From Salipiger sp. H15 (GTDB lineage Bacteria > Pseudomonadota > Alphaproteobacteria > Rhodobacterales > Rhodobacteraceae), in assembly GCF_040409955.1 (NCBI RefSeq), contig NZ_CP123384.1:1398501-1462500 (forward strand): a DNA stretch of 64,000 nucleotides, in the 5' to 3' direction. The number at the start of each line of letters is the position of its first letter. Position 1 is the first letter of the stretch. Under the pieces are notes generated by a model. The model worked only from the letters and a program-made list of their open reading frames with translations. It did not search any database and had not been told where the DNA came from. Positions 33,823 through 46,750 of the stretch are shown here, in pieces. The position numbers and the translations under genes were made by a program.

Positions 33823-36150
33823 TCAGTCGGCGGTGAGCAGCGGCGGCTTGCGCGACGAGAGGCGGAGCTTGTCCGGGCCCTCGGCCTTCAGCACGAGCTT
33901 GTCGTCCTTCACCGTGACCTTGACGAGGCCACCCTTCACCAGCTTGCCGAAGAGCAGTTCCTCGGCCAGCGGCTTCTTGATGTTCTCCTGGATCACGCGG
34001 CCCAGCGGGCGGGCGCCCATCTTGTCGTCGTAGCCCTTTTCCGCCAGCCATTCGGCCGCCGGCTTGGTGAGCTCGATCGACACGTTGCGATCCATGAGCT
34101 GCGCCTCGAGTTGCAGCACGAACTTCTCGACGACCGAGAGGATGACCTCCTTCGGCAGCGGCTGGAAGCTGATCACCGCGTCCAGGCGGTTGCGGAATTC
34201 CGGCGTGAAGGTCCGCTCGATGGCGGCGGTGTCCTCGCCCTCGCGGCGGTCACGGTTGAAGCCGATCGCCGCCTTGGCCTGCTCCGCCGCACCGGCGTTG
34301 GAGGTCATGATGAGGATCACGTTGCGGAAGTCCACGGTCCGGCCGTTGTGGTCGGTCAGCGCGCCGTGGTCCATCACCTGCAGCAGGATGTTGTAGACAT
34401 CCGGGTGCGCCTTCTCGATCTCGTCGAGCAGGAGCACGCAATGCGGGTGCTGGTCCACGCCGTCGGTGAGCTGGCCACCCTGGTCGAAGCCGACGTAGCC
34501 CGGCGGGGCACCGATCAGGCGCGAGACGGCGTGCTTCTCCATGTACTCGGACATGTCGAAGCGCAGCAGTTCCACGCCGAGGCTCGACGCGAGCTGCTTG
34601 GCCACCTCGGTCTTGCCGACGCCCGTCGGCCCGGCGAAGAGGTAGTTGCCGATCGGCTTCTCGGGCTCGCGCAGGCCGGCACGGGCCAGCTTGATCGCCG
34701 AGGACAGCGCCTCGATGGCGGCGTCCTGGCCGAAGACCACGCGCTTGAGCGCGTTCTCGAGATCCTTGAGGAGCTCGGCGTCGTTCTTGCTGACGTTCTT
34801 CGGGGGGATGCGGGCGATCTTCGCCACGACATCCTCGATCTCCTTGGCACCGATGGTCTTGCGGCGCTTGCTCTCGGCCACCAGGTGCTGCGCGGCGCCG
34901 GCCTCGTCGATCACGTCGATGGCCTTGTCGGGCAGCTTGCGGTCATTGATGTAGCGGGCCGAAAGCTCGACCGCCGACTTGATCGCGTCCTGGGTGTATT
35001 TGACCGAGTGGTGCTCCTCGAAATAGGGCTTGAGGCCCTTGAGGATCTTCACCGCGTCCTCGACCGAAGGCTCGTTCACGTCGATCTTCTGGAACCGGCG
35101 GCTGAGCGCGCGGTCCTTCTCGAAGTGCTGGCGGAACTCCTTGTAGGTGGTGGAGCCCATGGTGCGCAGCTTGCCGCCCTGAAGCGCGGGCTTCAGGAGG
35201 TTCGAGGCATCCATGGCGCCACCGGAGGTCGCGCCCGCGCCGATCACCGTGTGGATCTCGTCGATGAACAGCACCGCGTCGGGGTGTTCCTCGAGCTCGT
35301 TCACCACGGCCTTCAGCCGCTCCTCGAAGTCGCCGCGATAGCGGGTGCCCGCAAGCAGGGCGCCCATGTCGAGCGAGTAGATGGTGGTGTTCGAGAGCAC
35401 CTCGGGCGTGTCGCCGCTGACAATCTTGCGCGCCAGCCCCTCGGCGATGGCGGTCTTGCCGACGCCGGGGTCGCCCACCAGCAGCGGGTTGTTCTTGCGG
35501 CGGCGGCAGAGCACCTGGATGCAGCGTTCCACCTCGTGCTCGCGGCCGATCAGCGGGTCCACGTCGCCCTTGCGGGACTTGGCGTTGAGATCCACGCAGT
35601 ACTTGGCCAGTGCCGACTCCTTGTTGTCGGAGGCCTGTGCGCTCTCGGTTTTCGTTTCTTCCTCCGACTCCTGCGCGCCGGTAACCGGGCGGCTTTCGCC
35701 GTAGGCGGGGTTCTTCGCCACGCCGTGGGCAATGAAGTTGACTGCGTCGTAACGGGTCATGTCCTGCTCTTGCAGGAAGTAGGCGGCGTTGCTCTCGCGC
35801 TCGGCGAAGATCGCGACGAGCACGTTGGCCCCGGTCACCTCGGTGCGGCCGGAGCTCTGGACGTGGATGGCCGCGCGCTGGATCACGCGCTGGAACGCGG
35901 CCGTCGGCACGGCCTCGGACCCCTCGACATCGGTGACGAGGTTGGAAAGGTCTTCGTCGATGAATTCAACGAGCGTGGTACGCAGCTCCTCGGTGTCGAC
36001 CGAGCAGGCTTTCATAACGCGAGCGGCGTCGGGTTCGTCGATGAGGGCCAGGAGAAGGTGCTCGAGAGTCGCAAATTCGTGGCTGCGGGAGTTCGCCAGC
36101 GCCAGGGCCGAATGAATTGCCTGCTCAAGAGTGTTCGAGAATGAAGGCAC
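33823..36150 (-). CDS. clpA: ATP-dependent Clp protease ATP-binding subunit ClpA
   Basis: 775 residues starting at a GTG with AAGGAG 6 nt upstream. Order: N-domain (1-145), D1 Walker A GDPGVGKT (226-233) with FIDEIH, D2 Walker A GPTGVGKT (507-514) with LLLDEIEKAHPD, and the ClpP-docking IGF loop in AAIGFNRD. The coiled-coil middle domain of ClpB is absent. ClpA unfolds substrates for ClpP. No clpS, the usual adaptor gene, lies within the window near it; gloB is upstream on the same strand. Confidence 0.97.
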   Translation of the reverse strand: MPSFSNTLEQAIHSALALANSRSHEFATLEHLLLALIDEPDAARVMKACSVDTEELRTTLVEFIDEDLSNLVTDVEGSEAVPTAAFQRVIQRAAIHVQSSGRTEVTGANVLVAIFAERESNAAYFLQEQDMTRYDAVNFIAHGVAKNPAYGESRPVTGAQESEEETKTESAQASDNKESALAKYCVDLNAKSRKGDVDPLIGREHEVERCIQVLCRRRKNNPLLVGDPGVGKTAIAEGLARKIVSGDTPEVLSNTTIYSLDMGALLAGTRYRGDFEERLKAVVNELEEHPDAVLFIDEIHTVIGAGATSGGAMDASNLLKPALQGGKLRTMGSTTYKEFRQHFEKDRALSRRFQKIDVNEPSVEDAVKILKGLKPYFEEHHSVKYTQDAIKSAVELSARYINDRKLPDKAIDVIDEAGAAQHLVAESKRRKTIGAKEIEDVVAKIARIPPKNVSKNDAELLKDLENALKRVVFGQDAAIEALSSAIKLARAGLREPEKPIGNYLFAGPTGVGKTEVAKQLASSLGVELLRFDMSEYMEKHAVSRLIGAPPGYVGFDQGGQLTDGVDQHPHCVLLLDEIEKAHPDVYNILLQVMDHGALTDHNGRTVDFRNVILIMTSNAGAAEQAKAAIGFNRDRREGEDTAAIERTFTPEFRNRLDAVISFQPLPKEVILSVVEKFVLQLEAQLMDRNVSIELTKPAAEWLAEKGYDDKMGARPLGRVIQENIKKPLAEELLFGKLVKGGLVKVTVKDDKLVLKAEGPDKLRLSSRKPPLLTAD

Positions 36151-36303
36151 GGCGTGCTCCTTCCTGTCTGCGTCGGGCCCCGGGCCCAACATTGCCTCTT
36201 ACCGTTAAAGTTTGGTCGATCAGGACCATCCTTCAAGTGTTTTCTAGGATAGCGGCGCTCACATTTGCCGTGGGACGTGCAACGTGGCGTGAAAAGCGGC
36301 GGC

Positions 36304-37065
36304 CTAGAAGCGGTCTTTCCTGGCGCGGATTTCGGCGAAGACAGCGGCGTTGGTCGCCTCGGTCAAACCGAGCCGCTCGCGGATCTCGGGGGAGTCCGGT
36401 CGCAGGAAAGGGTTGGTGGCCAGTTCCTCGGACAGCGCGCAGGAGGCGGTGGGTCGCCCCTCTGTCCGGGCTTTGGCGATGGCGTCACTCCGAGATTTAA
36501 GCTCGGAGTTCTCAGGTTCAATAGTAAGCGCAAATCGGGCGTTGGCGGAAGTGTATTCGTGGCCCGAGCAGACGATCGTCTCGGGGGGGAGCGCCATGAG
36601 CCTCTGCATCGAGGCCCACATCATCTCGGCGTCGCCTTCGAACAGCCTTCCGCAGCCGAGCGCCATGAGGCTGTCGGCGGTGAACACCGCCTGCGCCTGC
36701 GGCATGTAGAAGGCGATATGGCCCAGCGTGTGGCCCGGAACGTCGATCACGTGCACGCCGACCCCGCCCACCGAGAACTCGTCGCCGCCGCCGACAAGCT
36801 GGTCGAGCCCGTCGATCTTCGCGGCCTCGGCGCGCGGTCCGATCACGGTGCAGCCGTAGCGGTCGCGCAGCGGCGCGATTCCCTCGACGTGGTCGTGGTG
36901 GTGGTGGGTGATCAGAATCGTGTCCAGCGACCAGCCCCGCGCGTCGAGCGCCGCCTCGATCGGCGCGGCCTCGGGCGCGTCGATCAGGATCACTCCCTCG
37001 GGGCCCTTGACCAGGTAGGCGTAGTTGTCGCTCAGGCAGGGGACCGTGACGATGTCGAGGGGCAT
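36304..37065 (-). CDS. gloB: Hydroxyacylglutathione hydrolase (glyoxalase II)
   Basis: 253 residues from MPLDIVTVPC with GAAGGA upstream. The metallo-beta-lactamase motif THHHHDH (53-59) gives the two-metal site; DVPGHTLGHIAFYM and the CSGHEYTSANARFA region are typical of glyoxalase II, with the C-terminal glutathione-binding helices. It hydrolyses S-lactoylglutathione to lactate. It is divergent from the methyltransferase at 37142. Confidence 0.96.
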   Translation of the reverse strand: MPLDIVTVPCLSDNYAYLVKGPEGVILIDAPEAAPIEAALDARGWSLDTILITHHHHDHVEGIAPLRDRYGCTVIGPRAEAAKIDGLDQLVGGGDEFSVGGVGVHVIDVPGHTLGHIAFYMPQAQAVFTADSLMALGCGRLFEGDAEMMWASMQRLMALPPETIVCSGHEYTSANARFALTIEPENSELKSRSDAIAKARTEGRPTASCALSEELATNPFLRPDSPEIRERLGLTEATNAAVFAEIRARKDRF

Positions 37066-37141
37066 GGCTTTTCCTTCAAGGCTTTGACAGAGTGACTCGC
37101 GAGAGTACTCCGAAGAGTGACGCAAGGGACAACGAGCCGCA

Positions 37142-37891
37142 ATGCATCCGGATGTGCAGGCGCTTCGCGACTTCTATTATCGCAGCGCGCTTGGCCGCGC
37201 GGCGCGTGGCGCCCTGCGCGACCAGGTGCTGCGCTTCTGGCCCGAGGCGCAGGGGCTGAACGTCGCGGGCTACGGCTTTGCCGTGCCGGTGCTGCGTCCC
37301 TACCTCGCGCAGGCGCGGCGGGTGATCGCGCTGATGCCCGCGCCGCAGGGGGTGATGCGCTGGCCCGCCGGGATGCCGAACGTGTCGGTGCTGACCGAGG
37401 AGATGCTCTGGCCGGTGGAGACCGGGCACCTCGACCGGCTGGTGGTCATGCACGGGCTCGAGACCTGCAACAACATCACCGCGCTGCTCGACGAGTGCTA
37501 CCGCACGCTGGGTCCGGGCGGCGAGGTGCTGTTCATCGTGCCCAACCGCTCGGGGCTCTGGGCGCGGTCGGAAAGCACGCCCTTCGGTCAGGGCCGGCCC
37601 TATTCGCTGAGCCAGCTCGACGCGCAGCTGAGGGCGCATGACTTCCTGCGGGTCTCGAACGCCTCGGTGCTCTACCAGCCGCCCTCGACCCGGCGCTTCT
37701 GGATGAAGACCGCCCCGGTCTGGGAACGGATCGGCCGCACCGTCCCGGCGGTGATGGCCGGCGGGGTGCTGATGGTGCGCGCCTCGAAGCGCTACCCGCC
37801 GCAGCGCAAGGGGCTCGGCGAGCGGGTACGCCTGCCCAGCCCGCTCGAGGTGCTGACCCCCGCGCCGAGCAAGGAGCCAAAGCCCGTCTGA
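37142..37891 (+). CDS. Class I SAM-dependent methyltransferase
   Basis: 249 residues. The Rossmann fold is only weakly marked: a degenerate motif I ([13 protein letters not shown], about 39-51), an acidic-poor motif II and the post-motif [12 protein letters not shown] segment, preceded by [13 protein letters not shown] (about 120-132), which is a common methyltransferase feature. The substrate is unknown. The gene stands beside gloB in the opposite orientation. The C-terminal 25 residues are proline-rich and probably flexible. Confidence 0.8.
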   Translation: MHPDVQALRDFYYRSALGRAARGALRDQVLRFWPEAQGLNVAGYGFAVPVLRPYLAQARRVIALMPAPQGVMRWPAGMPNVSVLTEEMLWPVETGHLDRLVVMHGLETCNNITALLDECYRTLGPGGEVLFIVPNRSGLWARSESTPFGQGRPYSLSQLDAQLRAHDFLRVSNASVLYQPPSTRRFWMKTAPVWERIGRTVPAVMAGGVLMVRASKRYPPQRKGLGERVRLPSPLEVLTPAPSKEPKPV

Positions 37892-38272
37892 AGGCCGATT
37901 TGAGGTGGAAAGATTCGGTTTCGGCGGGTCCCGGGCGGCATATCGCCCTAAGATTGTGACCTGACAGATACGTTTGCGCTAGCGTGACGCGTGATCAGAA
38001 ACCGCGCCCCCATGCGGCATTATTTCCATCGCTCACGAAAAAGCGAGACATTCCATAGCTCTGCCCGCCGCAATGCGGCGCGGCACCGGTCAGGAGCCGG
38101 AAAACCCACGCTCAGCAGATGGTTAAATGGCCGTTAGCATGTTGCGAGGTGCCCATCCCTCTGCTAGATCGGCGCTGATTTCGACGCCCTGAGGGCATCA
38201 GGGCAGGGACAACGCCTCCGGACGCCGGATCACTTCCGTGCGTCGCGGGGGCCTCATATCGGAAGGGTGGAC
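37892..38272. promoter_or_regulatory. Leader/promoter region of the F1 ATP synthase operon
   Basis: No gene is supported in these 381 bp. The region is less GC-rich near 37900-38140 and must contain the operon promoter. A site TTAAATGGCCGTTAGC (38123-38138) matches the TTAA-N7-TTAA CtrA pattern with one changed base (TTAG). No convincing housekeeping hexamers stood out. The last 20 bp contain the GGAAGG ribosome-binding site of atpH. Confidence 0.35.
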
Positions 38273-38833
38273 GTGTCTGAACCAGCTTCGATCTCCAGCG
38301 GCATCGCGGCACGCTATGCCACGGCGGTCTTTGGGATCGCCAAAGAGGAAAAAGCGCTCGATAAGCTCGAGAGCGGTATCGACGATCTGTCCGCCGCGCT
38401 GGGCGAAAGCGCCGAGCTGAAGGATCTGATCTCTTCGCCGGTCTACACCCGCGAAGCGCAGGGCAAGGCTATCACTGCTGTCGCCGCGAAGATGGGCCTC
38501 GCGCCCGTGCTGACGAACACGCTGGGGCTGATGGCCTCGAAGCGCCGTCTCTTCGCGCTGCCGCAACTGATCGCCCACCTGCGCGAGATGATCGCTGCAG
38601 AAAAGGGTGAGGTGACCGCCGAGGTGACCTCCGCCATCGAGCTGACCCCGGCTCAGGCCTCCGAGCTCGCCGCGACCCTCAAGTCGCAGATCGGCTCGGA
38701 CGTGAAGATCAAATCGACCGTGGATGAGAGCCTCATCGGCGGTCTCGTTGTTAAGGTGGGCTCGAAGATGGTCGACACGTCGATCCGCTCGAAGCTCAAC
38801 TCCCTCCAGAATGCAATGAAAGAGGTCGGATAA
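38273..38833 (+). CDS. atpH: ATP synthase F1 subunit delta
   Basis: 186 residues from the GTG of [10 protein letters not shown], 6 nt after GGAAGG; the GTG two codons earlier would add two residues. The OSCP/delta pattern [18 protein letters not shown] at the N-terminus and the C-terminal [21 protein letters not shown] identify it. It joins the peripheral stalk to F1. atpA begins immediately after its stop. Confidence 0.97.
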   Translation: MSEPASISSGIAARYATAVFGIAKEEKALDKLESGIDDLSAALGESAELKDLISSPVYTREAQGKAITAVAAKMGLAPVLTNTLGLMASKRRLFALPQLIAHLREMIAAEKGEVTAEVTSAIELTPAQASELAATLKSQIGSDVKIKSTVDESLIGGLVVKVGSKMVDTSIRSKLNSLQNAMKEVG

Positions 38834-40372
<1,539 letters not shown>

Positions 40373-40393
40373 GCGCCCTGAAAGGACAGGATT

Positions 40394-41272
40394 ATGCCTA
40401 GCCTCAAGGACCTCAAGAACCGCATCTCCTCGGTCAAGTCGACCCGGAAGATCACCAAGGCCATGCAGATGGTGGCCGCCGCAAAACTGCGGCGGGCACA
40501 GGATGCGGCCGAGATGTCGCGGCCTTACACCGAGCGCTTCAACGCGCTGCTCGGTGCTCTGGCCGCGTCGGTGGGCGGTAGCGCGACTGCGCCGAAACTG
40601 CTCTCGGGAACCGGGAACGACGACGTGCACCTGCTCGTCGTCATGACCGCCGAGCGCGGCCTTTGCGGGGGCTTCAACAGCTCCATCGTGAAGAAGGCGC
40701 GGACCCATATCGAAACGCTCAAGTCCGCTGGCAAGACGGTGAAGATCCTCACCGTCGGCAAGAAGGGCCGCGAGCAGCTCAAGCGTGACTACGGCGACCT
40801 GTTCGTCGGTCACGTCGACCTGAGCGATGTCAAGAAGATCGGCTACGCCGACGCCCAGGGCATCGCGAAGGACATCATCGTGCGTTTCGACGCCGGCGAG
40901 TTCGACGTGGCGACCATCTTCTACTCGAAGTTCCAGTCGGTGATCTCCCAGGTCCCGACGGCGCAACAGGTGATCCCGGCGCAGTTCGACGCGCCCGAGG
41001 GTGACGCTGGCGGGTCCACGCTCTACGAATACGAGCCCGGCGAGGAAGCCATCCTTGCCGATCTCCTGCCCCGTGGCGTCGCAACCCAGATCTTCTCGGC
41101 TCTGCTGGAGAACGCGGCCTCGGAACAGGGGGCTCGGATGAGCGCCATGGACAACGCCACGCGCAACGCGGGCGACATGATCGACAGGCTGACGATTGAG
41201 TACAACCGTTCGCGTCAGGCGGTCATCACCAACGAACTGATCGAAATCATCTCGGGCGCCGAGGCGCTCTAA
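40394..41272 (+). CDS. atpG: ATP synthase F1 subunit gamma
   Basis: 292 residues. The N-terminal coil [33 protein letters not shown] and the C-terminal coil with [27 protein letters not shown] form the rotating central shaft. AAAGGA precedes the ATG. It follows atpA by 21 bp. Confidence 0.98.
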   Translation: MPSLKDLKNRISSVKSTRKITKAMQMVAAAKLRRAQDAAEMSRPYTERFNALLGALAASVGGSATAPKLLSGTGNDDVHLLVVMTAERGLCGGFNSSIVKKARTHIETLKSAGKTVKILTVGKKGREQLKRDYGDLFVGHVDLSDVKKIGYADAQGIAKDIIVRFDAGEFDVATIFYSKFQSVISQVPTAQQVIPAQFDAPEGDAGGSTLYEYEPGEEAILADLLPRGVATQIFSALLENAASEQGARMSAMDNATRNAGDMIDRLTIEYNRSRQAVITNELIEIISGAEAL

Positions 41273-41288
41273 GAACCGGAGACGATAA

Positions 41289-42713
<1,425 letters not shown>

Positions 42714-42756
42714 GACCAGCGGGGGGCTTCGCGCCCCCCAGTAACCGGAGGCCCAA

Positions 42757-43200
42757 ATGGCTGAAACGATGCAATTCGACCTGGTGAGCCCCGAGCGCAA
42801 CCTGATGTCGGCTGCCGTCAAGGCAGTGCAGATTCCGGGCACCGAGGGCGATCTGACGGCGATGCCCAACCACGCGCCGATGATCACCACGCTGCGTCCG
42901 GGCATCCTCAAGGTCGAGACCGAGACCGGCACGCACGAGTTCGTCGTCACCGGCGGCTTTGCCGAGATCGGTCAGTCGGTCAGCGTGCTGGCCGAGAAGG
43001 CCGTGCCGCATGGCGACATGGACCAGGCGACCTACGACGCGCTCGTGGAAGAAGCTGTCATGGCCTACAAGGCCGCGAAGGAAGCTGCTCCCGAGAACGA
43101 GCCGGGCCCCGTGGACGAGGCAGCCAAGCTGCTTCAGGACATGGTGGCGGTGGGCACGCATATCGGGCTCGACCCGAAAGCGGCCAACCTCAACTACTGA
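42757..43200 (+). CDS. atpC: ATP synthase F1 subunit epsilon
   Basis: 147 residues: beta-sandwich domain (about 1-85; [24 protein letters not shown]) and a shortened, non-classical helical C-terminal part that ends [11 protein letters not shown]. Epsilon links gamma to the c-ring and restrains ATP hydrolysis. Last gene of atpHAGDC; a strong terminator follows 21 bp later. Confidence 0.96.
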   Translation: MAETMQFDLVSPERNLMSAAVKAVQIPGTEGDLTAMPNHAPMITTLRPGILKVETETGTHEFVVTGGFAEIGQSVSVLAEKAVPHGDMDQATYDALVEEAVMAYKAAKEAAPENEPGPVDEAAKLLQDMVAVGTHIGLDPKAANLNY

Positions 43201-43221
43201 GCCTGGCGTTCGAGACATGCA

Positions 43222-43254
43222 AAGGCCCCGCGCAAGCGGGGCCTTCTGCTTTTC
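43222..43254 (+). terminator. Terminator of the F1 operon
   Basis: A perfect 10-bp stem (43222-43231 with 43236-43245, AAGGCCCCGC/GCGGGGCCTT) with a GCAA tetraloop is followed by CTGCTTTT. Confidence 0.92.
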
Positions 43255-43365
43255 CGGGGTGCGGTCTTCCGGGAAGCAGGGGAGGGGGCAGGGAGGGGTT
43301 GCTGCTGCCAGTTCCTGACAGGGCCCGGGGCTAGACAGGGCGCAGAACACCTGCAGGAGCCCGTC

Positions 43366-43731
43366 ATGACCCCCAACCTCATCCTCTTCTACGTCGCCGA
43401 CCCGGTCGCCAGCGCGGCCTTCTACGAGAAGCTGCTCGGCACGCCGCCCGAGGCGGTCTTTCCGACCTATGCCGCCTTTGCCTTCGAGGGCGGGCTGACG
43501 CTGGGCCTCTGGTCGGAGACCGCGCGGGATTTCGTCTCGGGCGGCAGCGGCCACCGTTCCGAGCTGGCCTTCATGGTCCCCACGGATGCCGAGGTCGAGC
43601 GCCTGCACGCGGCCTGGCGCGCGATGGGCGTCGAGATCGAGCAGGCGCCGCTCGACGCGGTCTTCGGGCGCACCTTCGTTGCCCGCGATCCCGACGGCCA
43701 CCGCATCCGCGTCTGCACGCCGGACGACTGA
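43366..43731 (+). CDS. VOC (glyoxalase/bleomycin-resistance-like) family protein
   Basis: 121 residues with AGGAG 8 nt upstream. The single VOC module shows LILFYVADPVASAAFYEKLLG at the start and FVARDPDGHRIRVC at the end, with a metal ligand likely in the latter. Members include glyoxalase I, fosfomycin and bleomycin resistance proteins and dioxygenases; the substrate is not apparent. Confidence 0.85.
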   Translation: MTPNLILFYVADPVASAAFYEKLLGTPPEAVFPTYAAFAFEGGLTLGLWSETARDFVSGGSGHRSELAFMVPTDAEVERLHAAWRAMGVEIEQAPLDAVFGRTFVARDPDGHRIRVCTPDD

Positions 43732-43822
43732 GCGCCAAGCTCCGACCCCTTCAGGGAAAATTCCCATTCCAATCGCCGGAGAGTTGCACAAGACTGCCGG
43801 CGAAGAGGATGGGGAAGGACTG

Positions 43823-44173
43823 ATGCGGAAATTGCGCGGCGCCTGGGTCGGGATCGACCAGGGCAACGAGGATCTGTTTTCGGAATTCGAGAGCGGCGGA
43901 AGCATGTGGACCGGCTCGGGCGAGCGCGAGCGCCGGCGCCGGATCGCCTTTTCCGAGCCCTTCGCGAGCCCGCCGAACGTTCAGGTCTCGCTGTCGCTCT
44001 GGGACATCGACAATGGCGGGAACATCCGTGCCGACCTCGGGGCCGAGAATGTCTCGGAGACGGGGTTCGACATGGTGTTCCGCACATGGTCCGACACGCG
44101 CGTGGCGCGCGTGCGTCTGTCCTGGATGGCGATCGGGGAGGTGCGGGGCGAGGATGACTGGCTCATCTACTAG
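43823..44173 (+). CDS. H-type lectin domain protein
   Basis: 116 residues from MRKLRGAWVG, with GGAAGGA upstream. The C-terminal two-thirds follow the H-type lectin pattern (FSEPFASPPNVQVSLSLWDI, then VSETGFDMVFRTWSDTRVARVRLSWMAIG, about 72-105), known from GalNAc-binding snail agglutinin and discoidin relatives. There is no signal peptide, so it is either cytosolic or exported by a non-Sec route. Bacterial members are common in this group but are uncharacterised. The 5' part of the frame before 43823 is not coding. Confidence 0.8.
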   Translation: MRKLRGAWVGIDQGNEDLFSEFESGGSMWTGSGERERRRRIAFSEPFASPPNVQVSLSLWDIDNGGNIRADLGAENVSETGFDMVFRTWSDTRVARVRLSWMAIGEVRGEDDWLIY

Positions 44174-44197
44174 CCGGCCGCGGGGAGGCTGCGGCCC

Positions 44198-44413
44198 TCA
44201 GCGGCCGTAGGCGGCTTGCCAGGCGATGTCGCGGATGTTGGCGCGGTGGAAGCCGATGTCGGCGAGTTCGCGATCGCTGAAGGCTTCAAGCTCGTTCACC
44301 ACGCGGTGGTATTCGGCGCGGCGCGAACGGGCGAGCCGGAAGCGTGCGAAGATGCGGCTGAAGGAACCGCGTCGGGAATCGGTCGGAAGACTGTGAATGT
44401 CCGTCGTTGCCAT
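44198..44413 (-). CDS. DUF1127 domain protein
   Basis: 71 residues with a good AGGAGG site. The conserved ELEAFSDRELADIGFHRANIRDIAW C-terminal motif (about 40-64) is the DUF1127 hallmark. Short DUF1127 proteins in alphaproteobacteria take part in RNA turnover and in phosphate, nitrogen and stress regulation. It faces the H-type lectin gene tail to tail. Confidence 0.93.
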   Translation of the reverse strand: MATTDIHSLPTDSRRGSFSRIFARFRLARSRRAEYHRVVNELEAFSDRELADIGFHRANIRDIAWQAAYGR

Positions 44414-44486
44414 GATGGCCTCCTGATTTCGGGATGGCGCTCACATCGGGATTTCCGGCCGGACTCACAAGCCACGTAAGGAGAAC

Positions 44487-44513
44487 CCCGCAATGCAGAC
44501 TCTGCATGGCGGG
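44487..44513. repeat. 13-bp inverted repeat between the DUF1127 and GNAT genes
   Basis: The arms at 44487-44499 (CCCGCAATGCAGA) and 44501-44513 (TCTGCATGGCGGG) pair with one mismatch around a single C. It may be the terminator of the prs-GNAT unit, although the following minus-strand T-run is weak, or an operator 75 bp upstream of the DUF1127 gene. Confidence 0.55.
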
Positions 44514-44533
44514 AAAAAACCGTGGCGGGGGGC

Positions 44534-44992
44534 TCAGATAGGCTTTTCGAAATAGACCCGGTCAAAGCCCTTCTCGGTCACCCGGCCGGTCTCGCGGTAG
44601 CCGAGACGGGGGTAGAGCACGAGATTCTCGGTCATCAGGACGTTGGTGTAGAGACGGATTCGGTCGAAACCGGCGTCGCGCGCCTCGGTCTCGGCGAGTT
44701 CCATGAGCGCGCGGCCGACACCCTTGCCCTGCGCGCGGGGCGAGACGGCGATGTTGTCGAGCAGCAGCGCGTCCGCCTGCGGCAGCAGCACCAGGAGGCC
44801 CGCCACCTCGCCGCCGGTCTCGGCCACGTGGACGCGCTCCGCGGCGATCAGCGCCGCGTAGTCGTCGAGCATCGGGCCGGGCTCGCGCCCCATGCGCGGG
44901 ATGTAGGGGGAATAGGCGGCCTCGACGATCGCTTCGATCGCAGCGAGGTCCGCGGGGCGCGCCCGCCGGATGAGCGGCGGGCGCGAGGCCAT
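44534..44992 (-). CDS. GNAT family N-acetyltransferase
   Basis: 152 residues; the ATG overlaps the prs stop by one base (TGATG), so the two are translationally coupled. Motifs: RRARPADLAAIEAIVEAAY, ISPRAQGKGVGRALMELAE-like acetyl-CoA loop (VSPRAQGKGVGRALM), and the RIRLYTNVLMTENLVLYPRLGYRETGR ending. Substrate unknown. A longer ORF beginning further upstream merely shadows prs. Confidence 0.9.
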   Translation of the reverse strand: MASRPPLIRRARPADLAAIEAIVEAAYSPYIPRMGREPGPMLDDYAALIAAERVHVAETGGEVAGLLVLLPQADALLLDNIAVSPRAQGKGVGRALMELAETEARDAGFDRIRLYTNVLMTENLVLYPRLGYRETGRVTEKGFDRVYFEKPI

Positions 44993-46002
44993 CAGAGGAT
45001 GCCTTCGTAGATCGGGCCGAGCACTTCGGTCTCGAACAGCGACGACACCGAGGTGCCGTTCCAGATGTTCAGGATCGCCTGTGCGAAGATCGGCGCGGTC
45101 GGCAGGATGCGGATGTTCGGCGCGGCGGCGACGGCATCGGTGGCGGCGATCGAGTCGGTGATCACCAGCGACTTCATCACCGACTTGGTGACGCGCTCGA
45201 CGGCGGGGCCGGACAGCACGCCGTGGGTGATGTAGGCGTGCACCTCGGTCGCGCCGTGGTCCATCAGCACCTCGGCGGCCTTGCACAGCGTGCCGGCGGT
45301 GTCGCAGATGTCGTCGACGATGATGCACTTCTTGCCGGTGACGTCACCGATCACGGTCATCTCGGCGATCTCGCCCGGCTTCTCGCGGCGCTTGTCGACG
45401 ATGGCGAGCGGCGCGTTGATCCGCTTGGCCAGCTCGCGGGCACGGGCCACGCCGCCGACGTCCGGCGAGATCACCATGACGTCCTGCAGCGAGTCCTTGA
45501 ACTGCTGCTGGATGTCGAGCGCGAAGATCGGCGAGGCGTAGAGGTTGTCGACGGGGATGTCGAAGAAGCCCTGGATCTGCGCGGCGTGCAGGTCCATGGT
45601 CAGCACCCGCTCGACGCCGGCCTCGTGGATCATGTTGGCGACCAGCTTGGCGGTGATCGGGGTGCGCGCCTTGGTGCGGCGGTCCTGGCGGGCGTAGCCG
45701 AAGTAGGGGATCACGGCGGTGATGCGCGCGGCCGAGGACCGGCGCAGCGCGTCGGCCATGATCAGCAGTTCCATCAGGTTGTCGTTCGCCGGGTTCGAGG
45801 TCGGCTGGAGGATGTACATGTCCTCGCCGCGGACGTTCTCGTAGACCTCGACGAAGATTTCCTGGTCGTTGAACCGCTCGACGCGCGCATCGACGAGCCC
45901 GACGGCGCCTCCGCGATAGAGCGACATGCGGCGCGCGATGGCAGTCGCGAGCGGCTTGTTGGCATTACCCGCGATGAGCTTGGGTTCGATGACGGTGGGC
46001 AT
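44992..46002 (-). CDS. prs: Ribose-phosphate pyrophosphokinase (PRPP synthetase)
   Basis: 336 residues with GGAG 8 nt upstream. It shows the ATP-binding [18 protein letters not shown] region, [21 protein letters not shown], and the PRPP signature [13 protein letters not shown] (about 220-232). It supplies PRPP for nucleotide, His and Trp synthesis. It is the first gene of a two-gene unit with the GNAT gene. Confidence 0.97.
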   Translation of the reverse strand: MPTVIEPKLIAGNANKPLATAIARRMSLYRGGAVGLVDARVERFNDQEIFVEVYENVRGEDMYILQPTSNPANDNLMELLIMADALRRSSAARITAVIPYFGYARQDRRTKARTPITAKLVANMIHEAGVERVLTMDLHAAQIQGFFDIPVDNLYASPIFALDIQQQFKDSLQDVMVISPDVGGVARARELAKRINAPLAIVDKRREKPGEIAEMTVIGDVTGKKCIIVDDICDTAGTLCKAAEVLMDHGATEVHAYITHGVLSGPAVERVTKSVMKSLVITDSIAATDAVAAAPNIRILPTAPIFAQAILNIWNGTSVSSLFETEVLGPIYEGIL

Positions 46003-46053
46003 TTGGGAGGCTCCGGCGTTACGGAATGACAGATTCGTGACGTTGCGGTCGCC

Positions 46054-46069
46054 TTAACACGCAGTTAGC
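46054..46069. promoter_or_regulatory. CtrA-like site between prs and the DsbA-fold isomerase gene
   Basis: TTAACACGCAGTTAGC matches the TTAAC-N5-GTTAAC pattern of rhodobacterial CtrA sites with one mismatch. It lies in a divergent intergenic region, 52 bp from the prs start and 36 bp from the start at 46105. Only a sequence resemblance. Confidence 0.35.
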
Positions 46070-46104
46070 GTGGGGCAAAGATACACGGAAGGGCATGTGA
46101 CCCC

Positions 46105-46704
46105 ATGGCACAAATCCAGTACTATTTTTCGATGTTGTCGCCCTTTGCCTACCTCGCCGGGCCGCGGTTCGAGGAGGTTGCGGCGAAGCACGGGGCCGAG
46201 GTGGTCTACAAGCCCTTCGACATCATGGCGCTCTTCCCGCGCACCGGCGGCGCGCCCCTCGGCCAGCGTCACCCGTCGCGGATCGACTACCGCAACGTCG
46301 ACCTGCCGCGGCAGGCGCGCAAGGCCGGGCTGCCGCTGAACCTCAAGCCGATGTTCTGGCCGACCAATGCCGCGCCGGCCTCCTACGCGATCATCGCGGC
46401 GGACCGGGCCGGGGGCGGCAATCTCGGCGGGCTGATCCACACGCTGTTGCGGAACTGCTGGGCCGAGGAGAAGGACATCGCCGAGGATGCGGTGATCAAG
46501 GCGGCGCTCGAGGCGAACGGCTTCGATCCGGCGTTGGCCGACAGCGGGCTGCTGGTCGGGGCCGAGACCTACGCGGCAAACCTTGAAGAGGCGGTGGGGG
46601 CCGGGGTCTTCGGATCGCCCTTCTGGATCACCGAGGCGGGCGAGAAGTTCTGGGGACAGGACCGGATCGAGGATCTCGACCTGCACCTCGGCGGCAAGCT
46701 CTGA
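46105..46704 (+). CDS. 2-hydroxychromene-2-carboxylate isomerase-like (DsbA-fold, kappa GST type)
   Basis: 199 residues. IQYYFSMLSPFAYLAGPRFEEVA at the start and the GVFGSPFWITEAGEKFWGQDRIEDLD end are typical of HCCA isomerase. It has S at the DsbA active-site position (SPFAY) instead of a CxxC, so it uses glutathione rather than disulfide chemistry. In the known naphthalene pathway it isomerises HCCA to benzalpyruvate; the substrate in this organism is not known. Confidence 0.93.
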   Translation: MAQIQYYFSMLSPFAYLAGPRFEEVAAKHGAEVVYKPFDIMALFPRTGGAPLGQRHPSRIDYRNVDLPRQARKAGLPLNLKPMFWPTNAAPASYAIIAADRAGGGNLGGLIHTLLRNCWAEEKDIAEDAVIKAALEANGFDPALADSGLLVGAETYAANLEEAVGAGVFGSPFWITEAGEKFWGQDRIEDLDLHLGGKL

Positions 46705-46750
46705 ACGGCGCGGCCCGGCTTGCCGCCGGGCCCTGCCATGCCTTTGAAGG

